64,000 nucleotides of DNA, from positions 1-64,000 of the forward strand of contig JBKPOZ010000124.1 in the NCBI GenBank assembly GCA_046733355.1, read 5' to 3'. Source of the stretch: VAZQ01 sp046733355 (GTDB taxonomy: Bacteria > Pseudomonadota > Alphaproteobacteria > Rhizobiales > Xanthobacteraceae). Of this stretch, positions 36,182 to 44,194 are shown in pieces. Within the stretch, counting starts at the first letter, position 1. Each line of letters starts with the position of its first letter. A program made the translations under genes and the position numbers. The notes under the pieces are model-generated. The model had not been told where the DNA came from. It did no database searches and worked only from the letters and a program-made list of their open reading frames with translations.

Positions 36182-36213
36182 AACCGACCTCGGTTCGAGA
36201 CGTGCACGGAATT

Positions 36214-36325
36214 CGTCATTCCGGCCGAGGCTGTAAGCCGAGGGCCGGAATCCTTAATCCAAGACCTGTGGTTATGGATTCCGGGTTCGCCGCTACGCTG
36301 CGCTGCGCGGCGCCCCGGAATGACG
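36214..36325. repeat. Palindromic extragenic repeat (cgtcattccgg...ccggaatgacg)
   Basis: Outer arms cgtcattccgg and ccggaatgacg with internal ggattccgg half-sites. A close copy lies at 42,611-42,713. It sits between the second binding-protein gene and livH, in the middle of the operon. Confidence 0.9.
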
Positions 36326-36346
36326 ATCATTATCTCAACGCTGCTT

Positions 36347-37663
36347 TCAATTGCACTTGGCGTCCTTCATGCCGCCCTTGATCCAGTCCTCCGCATTGAC
36401 GCCGGGCGGGGGGTTCACGCATTCGGCCGGAAAACGAATCACATCCACGATCTCGGGTTGGTTCTTCTGCTTATTGAAGCGGTAGGTACCGTAGGCGGTC
36501 TCCTGAATTCCTTGGTGGCCGTTGCCCAGCGCAAGCTTTACCGGCCCGTTAGGCGCTTCGTAGGTGATCCCTTCGAAGGCCGCGATGACATCGTCAGTCG
36601 AAGGTCTCGTGCCACTCTTCTCCTTCTGTGCCTTTTCCCACGCGACTTTGAGACCGAGGAGCGAAAGCGCCATCTGATAGGCCGGATAGGTGGGCGGCGT
36701 GCCGTACCGATCCGTGTAGATTTTCTGGAACCAGTCGTTGAGAGCGGTGTGGGGCGCGAGCGGTCCATTCGGGCCACGCCCCCCCACGATGGTCCCGTCC
36801 GGGATCTTGTCGCGCATGCGCCAGATTGACGCTTCCACCGTCGTGCCGGCAAAAGGCATGCGCTTGCTTAGCCCGCGCGCCTCGCTCTGATAAAGAAACC
36901 CTTCGAGGTCGCCGTCCCAGAAACTGCTGTGCACCGCCTGTGATTTGGACGTGAGCAGAGTAGAAATCTCGGCGCCGTACTCGCCCGCAAACAGTTTTGG
37001 AAACAGCTCCTTGTCGACTTTGGCTTTGGGGGCCAACACGGTCATGGCGCCGACGAAATCGCGCCAGGAATCCTGTCCCCAAGCATAATTCTGATTGATA
37101 CCGGAGTAGAGTGAAATATCTTTTTTCTTGGCCACCAGGTAACGCGCAGCGCCGGTATTATCCATGCTGGCATGCGGGGAAGGACGAAACACGTATTTGC
37201 GTGGCTTCTCCTCGAAAACGCGCACCGTGCCGCAATCGAAATAGACGGTGAGCGCCTTGAGCTCCTCGGCCACCGGCGTGACTGCAAGACAGCTGCCCGA
37301 TGAGATGTAGCCGACCACCGCATCCACCTGGTCGCGCTGCACCAGATTGCGGAACTCGGTGACCACCTGAGCGGTGGAACCAGCCTCGTCGACGTATTTG
37401 GCCTCAATCTTCGCGCCGCCGAGGCCGACCGTGTTGTAGGGCTCCGGCGCCTTGCCGCTATTGAGCGCCTCGATGACGATCTCCGCCCCGTTGCGTCCGG
37501 GCACCCCGAAAGGGGACGCGGCGGGTCCGCTCAGGAAGGACACGATGCCGAGCTTCACGGGTGCCGAGGCCGTCTCGGTGCTCGACTGGGCGTGCGCTGC
37601 AGCGAGCGCGGCGATGAGCATGGATGCGGCGGCAAGCGAAGTCGCCGGAGTCGAGTGGGGCAT
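36347..37663 (-). CDS. Liv-type periplasmic binding protein (second system)
   Basis: 438 residues, type I periplasmic-binding fold. A Sec signal ends near AAHAQ. VKLGIVSFLSGPAASPFGVPG is the first ligand-loop region and YVDEAGSTAQVVTEFRNLV follows. A Cys pair may be formed by the C-terminal GGMKDAKCN and an internal Cys. It is the first gene of the second Liv operon, divergent from the DUF1445 gene by 148 bp. The ligand is unknown. Confidence 0.9.
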   Translation of the reverse strand: MPHSTPATSLAAASMLIAALAAAHAQSSTETASAPVKLGIVSFLSGPAASPFGVPGRNGAEIVIEALNSGKAPEPYNTVGLGGAKIEAKYVDEAGSTAQVVTEFRNLVQRDQVDAVVGYISSGSCLAVTPVAEELKALTVYFDCGTVRVFEEKPRKYVFRPSPHASMDNTGAARYLVAKKKDISLYSGINQNYAWGQDSWRDFVGAMTVLAPKAKVDKELFPKLFAGEYGAEISTLLTSKSQAVHSSFWDGDLEGFLYQSEARGLSKRMPFAGTTVEASIWRMRDKIPDGTIVGGRGPNGPLAPHTALNDWFQKIYTDRYGTPPTYPAYQMALSLLGLKVAWEKAQKEKSGTRPSTDDVIAAFEGITYEAPNGPVKLALGNGHQGIQETAYGTYRFNKQKNQPEIVDVIRFPAECVNPPPGVNAEDWIKGGMKDAKCN

Positions 37664-37811
37664 GCTTGTTCCTCCCGTTATGGTGTGTTGCTGTTGCGGA
37701 TCAGCAAACGCGATCCCACAAGCTTATTCAACTGCTTTTACCTCGCTCGCGCGATGCTATCATCCGCCTTCGGCCGCGGACTTTTTGCCGCGTTCCAAGG
37801 GTGAGGCATCC

Positions 37812-38627
37812 ATGAACGTTGTCACGCTCGCGCGCCCGCGCGCGGATATTCCCCAGGACGGCCGCGAGGCGCGGCTCGCGATCCGTCGAGGCGCGCTCGG
37901 CGGCACGACCGCCGGTTTTGCACCCGGCTACGTGCAGGGCAATCTCGCTATCCTGCCGGCATCGCTTGCGGCAGATTTCTTGCGCTTCTGCCAGCTCAAT
38001 CCGAAGCCATGTCCGCTTCTTGCCGCCTCCAACACCGGCGATTACCGCATCCCCGCCTTGGGCGAGGATCTCGACATCCGCACCGATGTGCCGCGCTACC
38101 GCGTGTTCATGCGCGGCGAGGTGATCGACGAGCCTACGGACATCCGATCGCATTGGCGGGACGATCTGGTCGCCTTCGTGATCGGCTGCTCGTTCTCATT
38201 CGAGGAGGCGCTCGCCAATGCAGGCATCGAGTTGCGGCACATCAGCTGCGGCCTGACCTGCCCGATGTATCGCACGAGCGTGCAGACCGTTCCGGCCGGT
38301 CCCTTCCATGGGCCGCTTGTCGTCTCAATGCGACCGATGACACCTGCCAATGCCATCCGCGCGGTGCAGATCACCACCCGTTTTCCGGCGGTGCACGGCG
38401 CGCCGGTTCACCTCGGAAAGCCGGAGCTGATCGGCATTTCCGACCTAAGCAAGCCCGACTGGGGGGACGCCGTTCCCATCAAAGACGATGAGATCCCGGT
38501 GTTCTGGGCGTGCGGCGTCACGCCGCAACCCGTGGTGGCGGTTGCCAAGCCGGACTTCTGCATCACGCATTACCCGGGCAGCATGCTGGTGACCGACCGC
38601 CGCAACAGCGACTACGCCATCATGTAG
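37812..38627 (+). CDS. DUF1445 (D-glutamate cyclase-like) putative hydro-lyase
   Basis: 271 residues, the full length of the family. Typical blocks are TAGFAPGYVQGNLAILP, CQLNPKPCPLL, FVIGCSFSFEEAL, HISCGLTCPMYRT and CGVTPQPVV, ending THYPGSMLVTD. Bacterial members are called putative hydro-lyases; eukaryotic relatives cyclise D-glutamate. I start at the ATG after GTGAGGC. It is divergent from the second Liv operon, so the imported compound may be its substrate (inference). Confidence 0.9.
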   Translation: MNVVTLARPRADIPQDGREARLAIRRGALGGTTAGFAPGYVQGNLAILPASLAADFLRFCQLNPKPCPLLAASNTGDYRIPALGEDLDIRTDVPRYRVFMRGEVIDEPTDIRSHWRDDLVAFVIGCSFSFEEALANAGIELRHISCGLTCPMYRTSVQTVPAGPFHGPLVVSMRPMTPANAIRAVQITTRFPAVHGAPVHLGKPELIGISDLSKPDWGDAVPIKDDEIPVFWACGVTPQPVVAVAKPDFCITHYPGSMLVTDRRNSDYAIM

Positions 38628-38670
38628 ATGGGCAAGCGGGACCCCCGCGGCTGGACGGCTCGCGCGCAAC

Positions 38671-38900
38671 AACAATGGGTAACAATGCCGGGCGCAGCGC
38701 GGAGGCGGGGAGGACGAAGGCAATAACAATGGGAAACAGTCGCGCACACGCACGTATCCTGATGTATGCCGGGGCGGGTTTGACACCCGCCCCCACCACC
38801 CTGGGGTTTGGCTAAAGCAGGTGCGCCGGCGCTACTTGCTAGCGTGATCTCTCCCCGACAGGTCGGGAGAGATGCGCGGCGGTAACAATGGAGAACAATG
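38671..38900 (+). repeat. Three phased AACAATG direct-repeat pairs
   Basis: AACAATG starts at 38,671, 38,681, 38,725, 38,884 and 38,894, and AACAGT at 38,735. They form three pairs, each with its two halves starting exactly 10 bp (one helical turn) apart and in the same orientation. The last pair overlaps the 3' end of the DUF5681 gene. The pattern resembles a regulator or iteron-like site, but no function is known to me. Confidence 0.6.
38771..38793. terminator. Terminator-like hairpin between convergent genes
   Basis: A perfect 9-bp stem (ggggcgggt / acccgcccc) with a five-base loop lies between the ends of the DUF1445 and DUF5681 genes. No T-run follows on either side. Confidence 0.5.
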
Positions 38901-39545
38901 ACCGGCTCCATTTGTCGCGCCGTGCGCCAGCGGCGAGATGGCGCTCAACATTTCCTTGCGCCGCCGCGGCAGAGATCCGGGCGCTCCCGCAAAGAAGGAG
39001 CCCAAGGCTTCCGCCACGGCCGAATCGAGGTCTGGCTCGTCTGCCGGCACTGGAGCATCGGCCTGCACCATGGCGGTAGCCGGCGAGGGGGCCTGACGTT
39101 CCCGACGGACGTCGCGCTCCGCCGGATCGCGCATTCTTGCGGCCGCCGCTGCTTTCTCCAACTCGGGTTTACGGCCGAGCTTCTCGAGCTTGTGCTGTGC
39201 CCGCACATAGGCCTCGACCATGCGGGTGAGGCAGTTGCCCTCTTCCGGGCTAAGCTCTCCCGCACAAACCGCGGCAAAGATGGCGGCGATGACACGCGGG
39301 GGGTCGGAGGGCCGCTCGATCGGCGGCAGATCGATCTCGACCGGCGCGCCCTTGCGCGTCGGCAGCATTGTTCGCCAAAGCCGGCAGAGGGCGTTGGCAT
39401 CGCCCCTTTTTGCCCGCTCGATGAGGGTGCGAATGACTCTCTCCGCAGCGCCCTCGATGAGCTGCTCGAACAGGACCGTCGTCTTGTGGCGCGCGCCGCG
39501 CGGACGACCTGCGGGATTGCCGCTTTGACCAGGCTGGAAGGGCAT
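38832..39545 (-). CDS. DUF5681 domain protein
   Basis: 237 residues. The N-terminus PFQPGQSGNPAGRPRGARHK is the DUF5681 hallmark, seen in phage and mobile-element-related proteins. A helical, charged region follows. The last 30 residues (SPLLPPRISPDLSGRD) are encoded by repeat sequence containing a ctctccccgac/gtcgggagag dyad. I chose the ATG at 39,545 because AGGAG lies 8 bases upstream; 16 codons further out the frame runs through a terminator-like hairpin. It stands alone with a strong promoter and a structured leader. Function unknown. Confidence 0.8.
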   Translation of the reverse strand: MPFQPGQSGNPAGRPRGARHKTTVLFEQLIEGAAERVIRTLIERAKRGDANALCRLWRTMLPTRKGAPVEIDLPPIERPSDPPRVIAAIFAAVCAGELSPEEGNCLTRMVEAYVRAQHKLEKLGRKPELEKAAAAARMRDPAERDVRRERQAPSPATAMVQADAPVPADEPDLDSAVAEALGSFFAGAPGSLPRRRKEMLSAISPLAHGATNGAGHCSPLLPPRISPDLSGRDHASK

Positions 39546-39575
39546 TTTCGATCTCCTCATTGCTGGAATGAAAAA

Positions 39576-39600
39576 GCCCGCGATGCGGGGCATCGCGGGC
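39576..39600 (-). terminator. Second leader terminator-like hairpin before the DUF5681 gene
   Basis: A perfect 11-bp stem (gcccgcgatgc / gcatcgcgggc) with a three-base loop, followed on the minus strand by TTTTT. It ends about 30 bases before the start codon, the layout of an intrinsic terminator placed in a 5' leader. Confidence 0.75.
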
Positions 39601-39604
39601 CAAC

Positions 39605-39632
39605 AAAAAACCCGGCGGGGTTATCGCCGGGT
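39605..39632 (-). terminator. First leader terminator-like hairpin before the DUF5681 gene
   Basis: An 8-bp GC-rich stem (acccggcg / cgccgggt) with a seven-base loop, followed on the minus strand by TTTTTT. It lies about 20 bases after the predicted transcription start. With the second hairpin it makes two intrinsic terminators in a row. Confidence 0.78.
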
Positions 39633-39659
39633 CCGCTCGCACCTCGCGAGACTGAACGA

Positions 39660-39687
39660 ATCATAGCACCGCGCTGTACAGTGTCAA
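39660..39687 (-). promoter_or_regulatory. Strong sigma-70 promoter for the DUF5681 leader
   Basis: On the minus strand: TTGACA, 16 bases, TATGAT. The -35 is perfect and the -10 differs from TATAAT at one base. Such a close consensus is rare in this GC-rich sequence. Transcription should start near 39,653. Confidence 0.78.
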
Positions 39688-39870
39688 GTCATTTTCGAGA
39701 CCTTGGCAAGTCAGGGCGGAGCCCGGATCAATGTTCCTTTTTTGTTCTAACTTGTTTCGCAACACCTTGCAAGTGGAAAAGCGTGGCAAATGCGGAAGTC
39801 CGTGGCCTTCCACCACCGCACGTTCCGGCGCGAGCTTCACGCGGTCGTCCACAAAACCGGCTTTGGAGTC

Positions 39871-40749
39871 TTACCCGCGCACCTCGACCCCGGCGCGGCG
39901 CTCGACCGGTATCACGACTGTGGTCAGATCCGCATCCGCGCCGACCTCGTCGCAGGCGATCTGCAGCATGCGCGTGACCGTTTCCGCCACTTCCATGGGC
40001 ACGCCCAATGCCTGGGCTTCCTGCAGGCACAGTTTGAGATCCTTCGCCATCAGGCCGGTGGTAAAGCCGAGATTGAAAAGGCGCGGCAGGATGACACGCC
40101 CGAATTTGTCCTCCGTCGCGGTATTGCGGCCGGTGCTTGAATTGATCACGTCGAGCATGATGCGGGGGTCGAGCCCTGCTTTCACCCCCATGACCATGGC
40201 CTCCGATGTCGCCGTCATGGCAGTCGCGGACAAAAAATTGTTGCAGAGCTTCATCGTCTGGGCCGCGCCGGGCTTGTCCCCGATGAAGAAAATCCTGCCG
40301 AACACCGACAGCGCCGACTCCAGCGCCTTGACCTCATCGCGCGGGCCGGAGACCATCACTGCCAGGGTGCCCTTTGATGCACCGCTGACCCCGCCGCTTA
40401 CCGGAGCGTCGATCTGCACGATGTCGCGCGCGCTGAGCGCCTCGTAGACACGCTTGGCCATCACCGAGCCCGTCGTTGAAAGGTCCACGAAGCGCCGCAC
40501 CGCCTTGCCGTGCACGATCTCGCCGGTCGCGACCGCAAGCACCACGTCCGGCGTTGGCAGGCTGGCCATGACGGTCTCGGTTTCATCCGCCACGGCGCGC
40601 GCGGAAGCGCAAACCTTGGCGCCCAACGCGCCCAGCCGCTCGAGCGGCTCGCGCCGGGTATCGAAGGCGAACACCTGGTGGCCGGCTTCGACGAGCCGGC
40701 GCGCCATGTGGAACCCCATCTGACCTACCCCGATGAACCCGATCTCCAT
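39871..40749 (-). CDS. NAD(P)-dependent beta-hydroxyacid dehydrogenase
   Basis: 292 residues, 3-hydroxyisobutyrate/tartronate-semialdehyde dehydrogenase family. The Rossmann motif GFIGVGQMG is at 4-12, DAPVSGGVSGASKGTLAVM is the substrate block, and the catalytic Lys is in AAQTMKLCNNFL. AGGGAGA precedes the ATG. Its start codon is only 14 bp from that of the divergent MFS gene, so promoters must lie inside the coding regions. Confidence 0.92.
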   Translation of the reverse strand: MEIGFIGVGQMGFHMARRLVEAGHQVFAFDTRREPLERLGALGAKVCASARAVADETETVMASLPTPDVVLAVATGEIVHGKAVRRFVDLSTTGSVMAKRVYEALSARDIVQIDAPVSGGVSGASKGTLAVMVSGPRDEVKALESALSVFGRIFFIGDKPGAAQTMKLCNNFLSATAMTATSEAMVMGVKAGLDPRIMLDVINSSTGRNTATEDKFGRVILPRLFNLGFTTGLMAKDLKLCLQEAQALGVPMEVAETVTRMLQIACDEVGADADLTTVVIPVERRAGVEVRG

Positions 40750-40763
40750 GCGTTATCTCCCTG

Positions 40764-41948
40764 ATGACCAACAGAAGCATACTCGGCCGCTTTGTCGTGC
40801 TCTATGGCGCGCTCTATGCCTCCTTCGGCGTGGTCTCCCCGTTCCTGCCTGTCTTTCTGAGCGGCCGCGGCATCGAGGCGGAAGCACTCGGCATGCTGCT
40901 TGGCGCCATGACGATCGTGCGCATTCTCTCTGCGCCGCTTGCCGCCCGCCTTGCCGACGTGCTGCATGCGTTTCGACTGGAGCTTGCGATATTCGCGCTG
41001 CTTTCGGCCATTGCGCTCCTGCTCTGCTTGCCCGCACACGGGTTCTGGCCACTCGTGCTCGCATGTCTGTTTCAGGCCGCGATGATCGCGCCGCTCGTGC
41101 CCCTTGGCGACGCGATGGCGCTGGCAACGGCGCAGCCTCGCGGCAATTTCAGCCGCGGCGCTTTTGAATACGGCTGGGTGCGCGGAGCTGGCTCCGCCGC
41201 ATTCATTGCCGGCCTTCTTGTTGCCGGCCAAATGACAGGCTGGCTCGGTCTCGCTTCCATCATATGGTCTGCTGCCTTCCTGCTTTTCGCAACCGCCCTC
41301 GCCTCCGCGCGACTGCCGGACATCAGCACCGCCCGCCCAAACAATACGAATGCACAGCCGCCGCAGGGTTGGCTCGTTCTGATCCGCCAGCAAAGTTTTG
41401 TACGATTGGTCGTGGTTGCGGCGCTCGTGCTCGGCAGTCACGCGATGCATGATTCCTTCGCCATGATCAGCTGGCGGCAGGCGGGCATAGCCTCGTCCGT
41501 CACCAGCGTGCTGTGGTCCGAATCCGTTGCCGCCGAGGTGCTTGTCTTTTTCTGGATCGGACCGTTTGTGCTGCGGCGGCTCCAGCCGACAACGGCGATG
41601 ACCATTGCGGCCCTCTGCGGCATTGCGCGCTGGAGTGTGCTGGCGCAGACGACCGCGATTCCAGCGCTGGCGCTCGTTGAGCCGTTGCATGGCTTGACCT
41701 TTGCGCTCCTTCACCTCGCCTGCATGCGGCTCATTGCGCAAACGGTGCCATCCTCTTTAGCGGGTACCGCGCAGGCGCTTTATGGGGCGGTCGGCATTGG
41801 TGGGACGACTGCGCTTTTGACCATCGCCTCGGGATGGCTCTATGCCCGGTTCGGACCACACGGCTTTTTCGCAATGGCGGGGCTTTGCCTTACAGCGCTG
41901 CCCGCCATTGCGAGCCTGCGGCGGGCGCTTCCTGCCTCATCAAATTGA
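40764..41948 (+). CDS. MFS transporter, HcaT/PPP-like
   Basis: 394 residues with twelve predicted membrane segments. The N-terminus RFVVLYGALYASFGVVSPFLPVFL and the loop RLADVLHAFRLEL fit the phenylpropionate-permease type (MFS_1_like). GRGIEAEALGMLLGAMTIVR is also typical of that group. The ribosome-binding site is weak. Substrate unknown. Confidence 0.88.
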   Translation: MTNRSILGRFVVLYGALYASFGVVSPFLPVFLSGRGIEAEALGMLLGAMTIVRILSAPLAARLADVLHAFRLELAIFALLSAIALLLCLPAHGFWPLVLACLFQAAMIAPLVPLGDAMALATAQPRGNFSRGAFEYGWVRGAGSAAFIAGLLVAGQMTGWLGLASIIWSAAFLLFATALASARLPDISTARPNNTNAQPPQGWLVLIRQQSFVRLVVVAALVLGSHAMHDSFAMISWRQAGIASSVTSVLWSESVAAEVLVFFWIGPFVLRRLQPTTAMTIAALCGIARWSVLAQTTAIPALALVEPLHGLTFALLHLACMRLIAQTVPSSLAGTAQALYGAVGIGGTTALLTIASGWLYARFGPHGFFAMAGLCLTALPAIASLRRALPASSN

Positions 41949-42091
41949 AATATCAAGGAAAATAGCTGCCAAGTCATGGCAATGACCGAAGCGCCGCGAT
42001 CGGCCGCCGCAATCTCGCCGCGCCGAGCCGCTTGAGTAATTGACAGGGCCGGCGCATCATGGGTTGGGTCGAGTAAGCGGGGCGTAGGTCA

Positions 42092-42601
42092 ATGTCAGCT
42101 GCGCGTGCAGGCGTGCTGCCGAGGCTGGAGGCGTTCGATGAGGAGTTCGGACGCGAGGAGGCGGATTCCGCCCACCGGCCGAATACCGTCTTCAAGCTCT
42201 CGACGGTAATTGGACTGGCGCTTGCTGCCGGCGTGATCACCGCGGTCGCCTTGGGCTGGCCGAACGGGCCGTTGACCCAGGATGCGACGGAAGGTGCAGC
42301 GGAAAAGCCGGAAGCGGCCGTGCAGCGCCTCACGCAGGAAGTGGAGATGCTCAGGCGCGAGCTCGCCGACCTCACCGAAGAGCATCAGCGCGCAGCCAAC
42401 ACGATTGCCGCCCTGCAGGCGCAGCAGGAGAATCGCGCAGTAAAGACGTGGTACTCGGATCCTGTGGCTCTGATATACGGGTTTGATAATCAATTTGAAG
42501 CGAGCGCCACGCCGCCCGTCCGGCGCTCCATAGTGCGTGCGCGGCCGCGTGAGTTGCCGCCGCGCGAAGAAGGCGCGCCGCTCTCACTCGACCCGCAATA
42601 A
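42092..42601 (+). CDS. Membrane-anchored coiled-coil protein of unknown function
   Basis: 169 residues. One membrane segment (STVIGLALAAGVITAVALGW, about 37-56) is followed by a coiled-coil (RLTQEVEMLRRELADLTEEH, about 78-115) and a Pro/Arg-rich tail. No family recognised. GTAGGTCA precedes the ATG. A repeat follows the stop. Confidence 0.72.
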   Translation: MSAARAGVLPRLEAFDEEFGREEADSAHRPNTVFKLSTVIGLALAAGVITAVALGWPNGPLTQDATEGAAEKPEAAVQRLTQEVEMLRRELADLTEEHQRAANTIAALQAQQENRAVKTWYSDPVALIYGFDNQFEASATPPVRRSIVRARPRELPPREEGAPLSLDPQ

Positions 42602-42610
42602 CTGCTGAAC

Positions 42611-42713
42611 CGTCATTCCGGGGCGCCACAAAGTGGCGAGCCCGGAATCCATAAGCACAGGCTTGGGATTATGGATTCCGGCCCTCGGCTTATAGCCTCG
42701 GCCGGAATGACGG
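42611..42713. repeat. Palindromic extragenic repeat (cgtcattccgg...ccggaatgacg), second copy
   Basis: Same element as at 36,214-36,325, with outer arms cgtcattccgg and ccggaatgacgg and an inner ggaatccataa...ttatggattcc dyad. It lies between two convergent genes and ends 9 bp before the cynS stop codon. Confidence 0.9.
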
Positions 42714-42721
42714 CTGCGAGT

Positions 42722-43210
42722 TCATTCTTCCTTATAGCCGTATTCCGGCACATTGCCGGTGTTCCCGTAATATTTGTACGGCAAAAACTTGCCCGACATG
42801 GTGATCTTCACACGATCGCCTTTTGGGTTCGGCAGACGCTCGATCTGAATATCAAAATCGATCGCAGACATGATACCGTCACCGAATTCCTCCTCGATCA
42901 GCGCTTTCCACGCCGGCCCGTTCACCATCACCAGCTCGTAAAATCGATAGATCAGGGGGTCGGTGGGCGGCATCGGCACGCCCGAGCCGCGCATCGGGAT
43001 CTCGTTGAGCATGGCGGTCTCGGTCGGCGTGAGGCCGAAGAGCTCGCCCGCCTTCAGCGCCTGGGGCTTGGTCAGTTTCATCTGGCCAAGGAGCGCCCCA
43101 ACGAGGAGCACCGGAGAATAGCCCCCGATCTGCTGATGGATGTGTTTCCAGCTCCATCCCTTTGCGCGCTTGATGTCGAGAATTTTCTCCGTGAGCTCGC
43201 TACGTAGCAT
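42722..43210 (-). CDS. cynS: Cyanase (cyanate hydratase)
   Basis: 162 residues. It converts cyanate and bicarbonate to ammonia and CO2. The catalytic triad is at the expected places: Arg 89 and Glu 92 in YRFYELVMVNG, and Ser 115 in MSAIDF, a constant offset of seven from E. coli R96/E99/S122. The N-terminal HTH-like domain (KGWSWKHIHQQIGGYSP) is intact. It is the last gene of an importer-cyanase operon. Confidence 0.97.
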   Translation of the reverse strand: MLRSELTEKILDIKRAKGWSWKHIHQQIGGYSPVLLVGALLGQMKLTKPQALKAGELFGLTPTETAMLNEIPMRGSGVPMPPTDPLIYRFYELVMVNGPAWKALIEEEFGDGIMSAIDFDIQIERLPNPKGDRVKITMSGKFLPYKYYGNTGNVPEYGYKEE

Positions 43211-43244
43211 ACGTCTCTCCCTCGATTACGGTTTCACCTTCGGC

Positions 43245-44180
43245 TCACCCGCACGAACCCTGGGACAATTTTCCCTCGCGCAGGTCGTCTTTCGATGGGG
43301 GCCTGAGCGCAACGGCAGCCTCGGCGGCCACGATCGGCTCGGGCACGCCCGGCCGCACCACCCGAATATGGCGCGGGTTGAAGTTCTCCTCGCGCCAGCC
43401 GCGGCTGCGGCTGACCAGAAAATCGATGATGTGATTGCGTACCCCGTAATAAAGCGGATGCCGGTGCACATCCTTGCGCGCGCGGTGCTTCGGCAATGGG
43501 TTGTCGACGATCTCGGCCAGCACCGCATTTGGCCCGTTGGTCATCAGCACGATGCGATCGGCGAGATAGATCGCCTCATCCACATCGTGAGTGATCATAA
43601 ACACCGTCTGACCTGTTTCGAGACAGATGCGCCGCACCTCATCCTGCAGCGTGCCGCGGGTGAGCGCATCAAGCGCCGAGAAAGGCTCGTCCATGAGCAT
43701 GATCTTGGGCTCGATGGAGAGCGCGCGGGCGATGCCGACGCGCTGCTTCATGCCGCCGGAAAGCTCAGCCGGGCGCTTGCGCTCGGCGCCCGAGAGCCCG
43801 ACGAGGTCAATGAATTTCTGCGCGCGCCTGTCCACGTCGGCGCGCCGCATACGACGCCATTTGGAAGAAACAGCGTACGCAACATTGCCCTTGACCGTGC
43901 GCCACGGCAGCAGAGCGTGGCTCTGAAAGATGACCGCGCGATCGAGGCTCGGACCTTCGATCGCCTGGTTGTCGACAATCACCGTGCCCTGGGAGGGCTC
44001 ATCAAGGCCGGCGACAAGGTTGAGCACAGTGGTCTTGCCGCAGCCGGAATGCCCGATGATACAGGTGAATTCTCCGCGTGCCATCGAGAGCCACAAATTC
44101 TCGAAAACAGTATTGAGTCCACCACCGGGCGCGGCGAACTGTTTGGTAATTCCCTCTATGGCGATGAACTTGTCGCTCAT
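43245..44180 (-). CDS. Nitrate/cyanate-type ABC transporter ATPase
   Basis: 311 residues. Walker A GHSGCGKTT, signature LSGGMKQRV and Walker B IMLMDEPFSALD are intact. FQSHALLPWRTVKGNV is typical of NrtD/CynD/SsuB ATPases, and the tail HRHPLYYGVRNHIIDFLVSR is the extended C-terminus of the nitrate/cyanate group. It lies 34 bp before cynS. Confidence 0.93.
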   Translation of the reverse strand: MSDKFIAIEGITKQFAAPGGGLNTVFENLWLSMARGEFTCIIGHSGCGKTTVLNLVAGLDEPSQGTVIVDNQAIEGPSLDRAVIFQSHALLPWRTVKGNVAYAVSSKWRRMRRADVDRRAQKFIDLVGLSGAERKRPAELSGGMKQRVGIARALSIEPKIMLMDEPFSALDALTRGTLQDEVRRICLETGQTVFMITHDVDEAIYLADRIVLMTNGPNAVLAEIVDNPLPKHRARKDVHRHPLYYGVRNHIIDFLVSRSRGWREENFNPRHIRVVRPGVPEPIVAAEAAVALRPPSKDDLREGKLSQGSCG

Positions 44181-44194
44181 GTGCGTGAACCGGG

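Noticed and set aside
35279..36829. 516-codon open frame on the plus strand
   Set aside because: It is opposite to livH, a repeat and the binding-protein gene, all strongly supported. The product is His/Asp/Gly-rich and unlike any protein family.
38671..38900. Possible CRISPR array
   Set aside because: The repeats are only seven bases long, irregularly spaced between pairs, and there are no cas genes.
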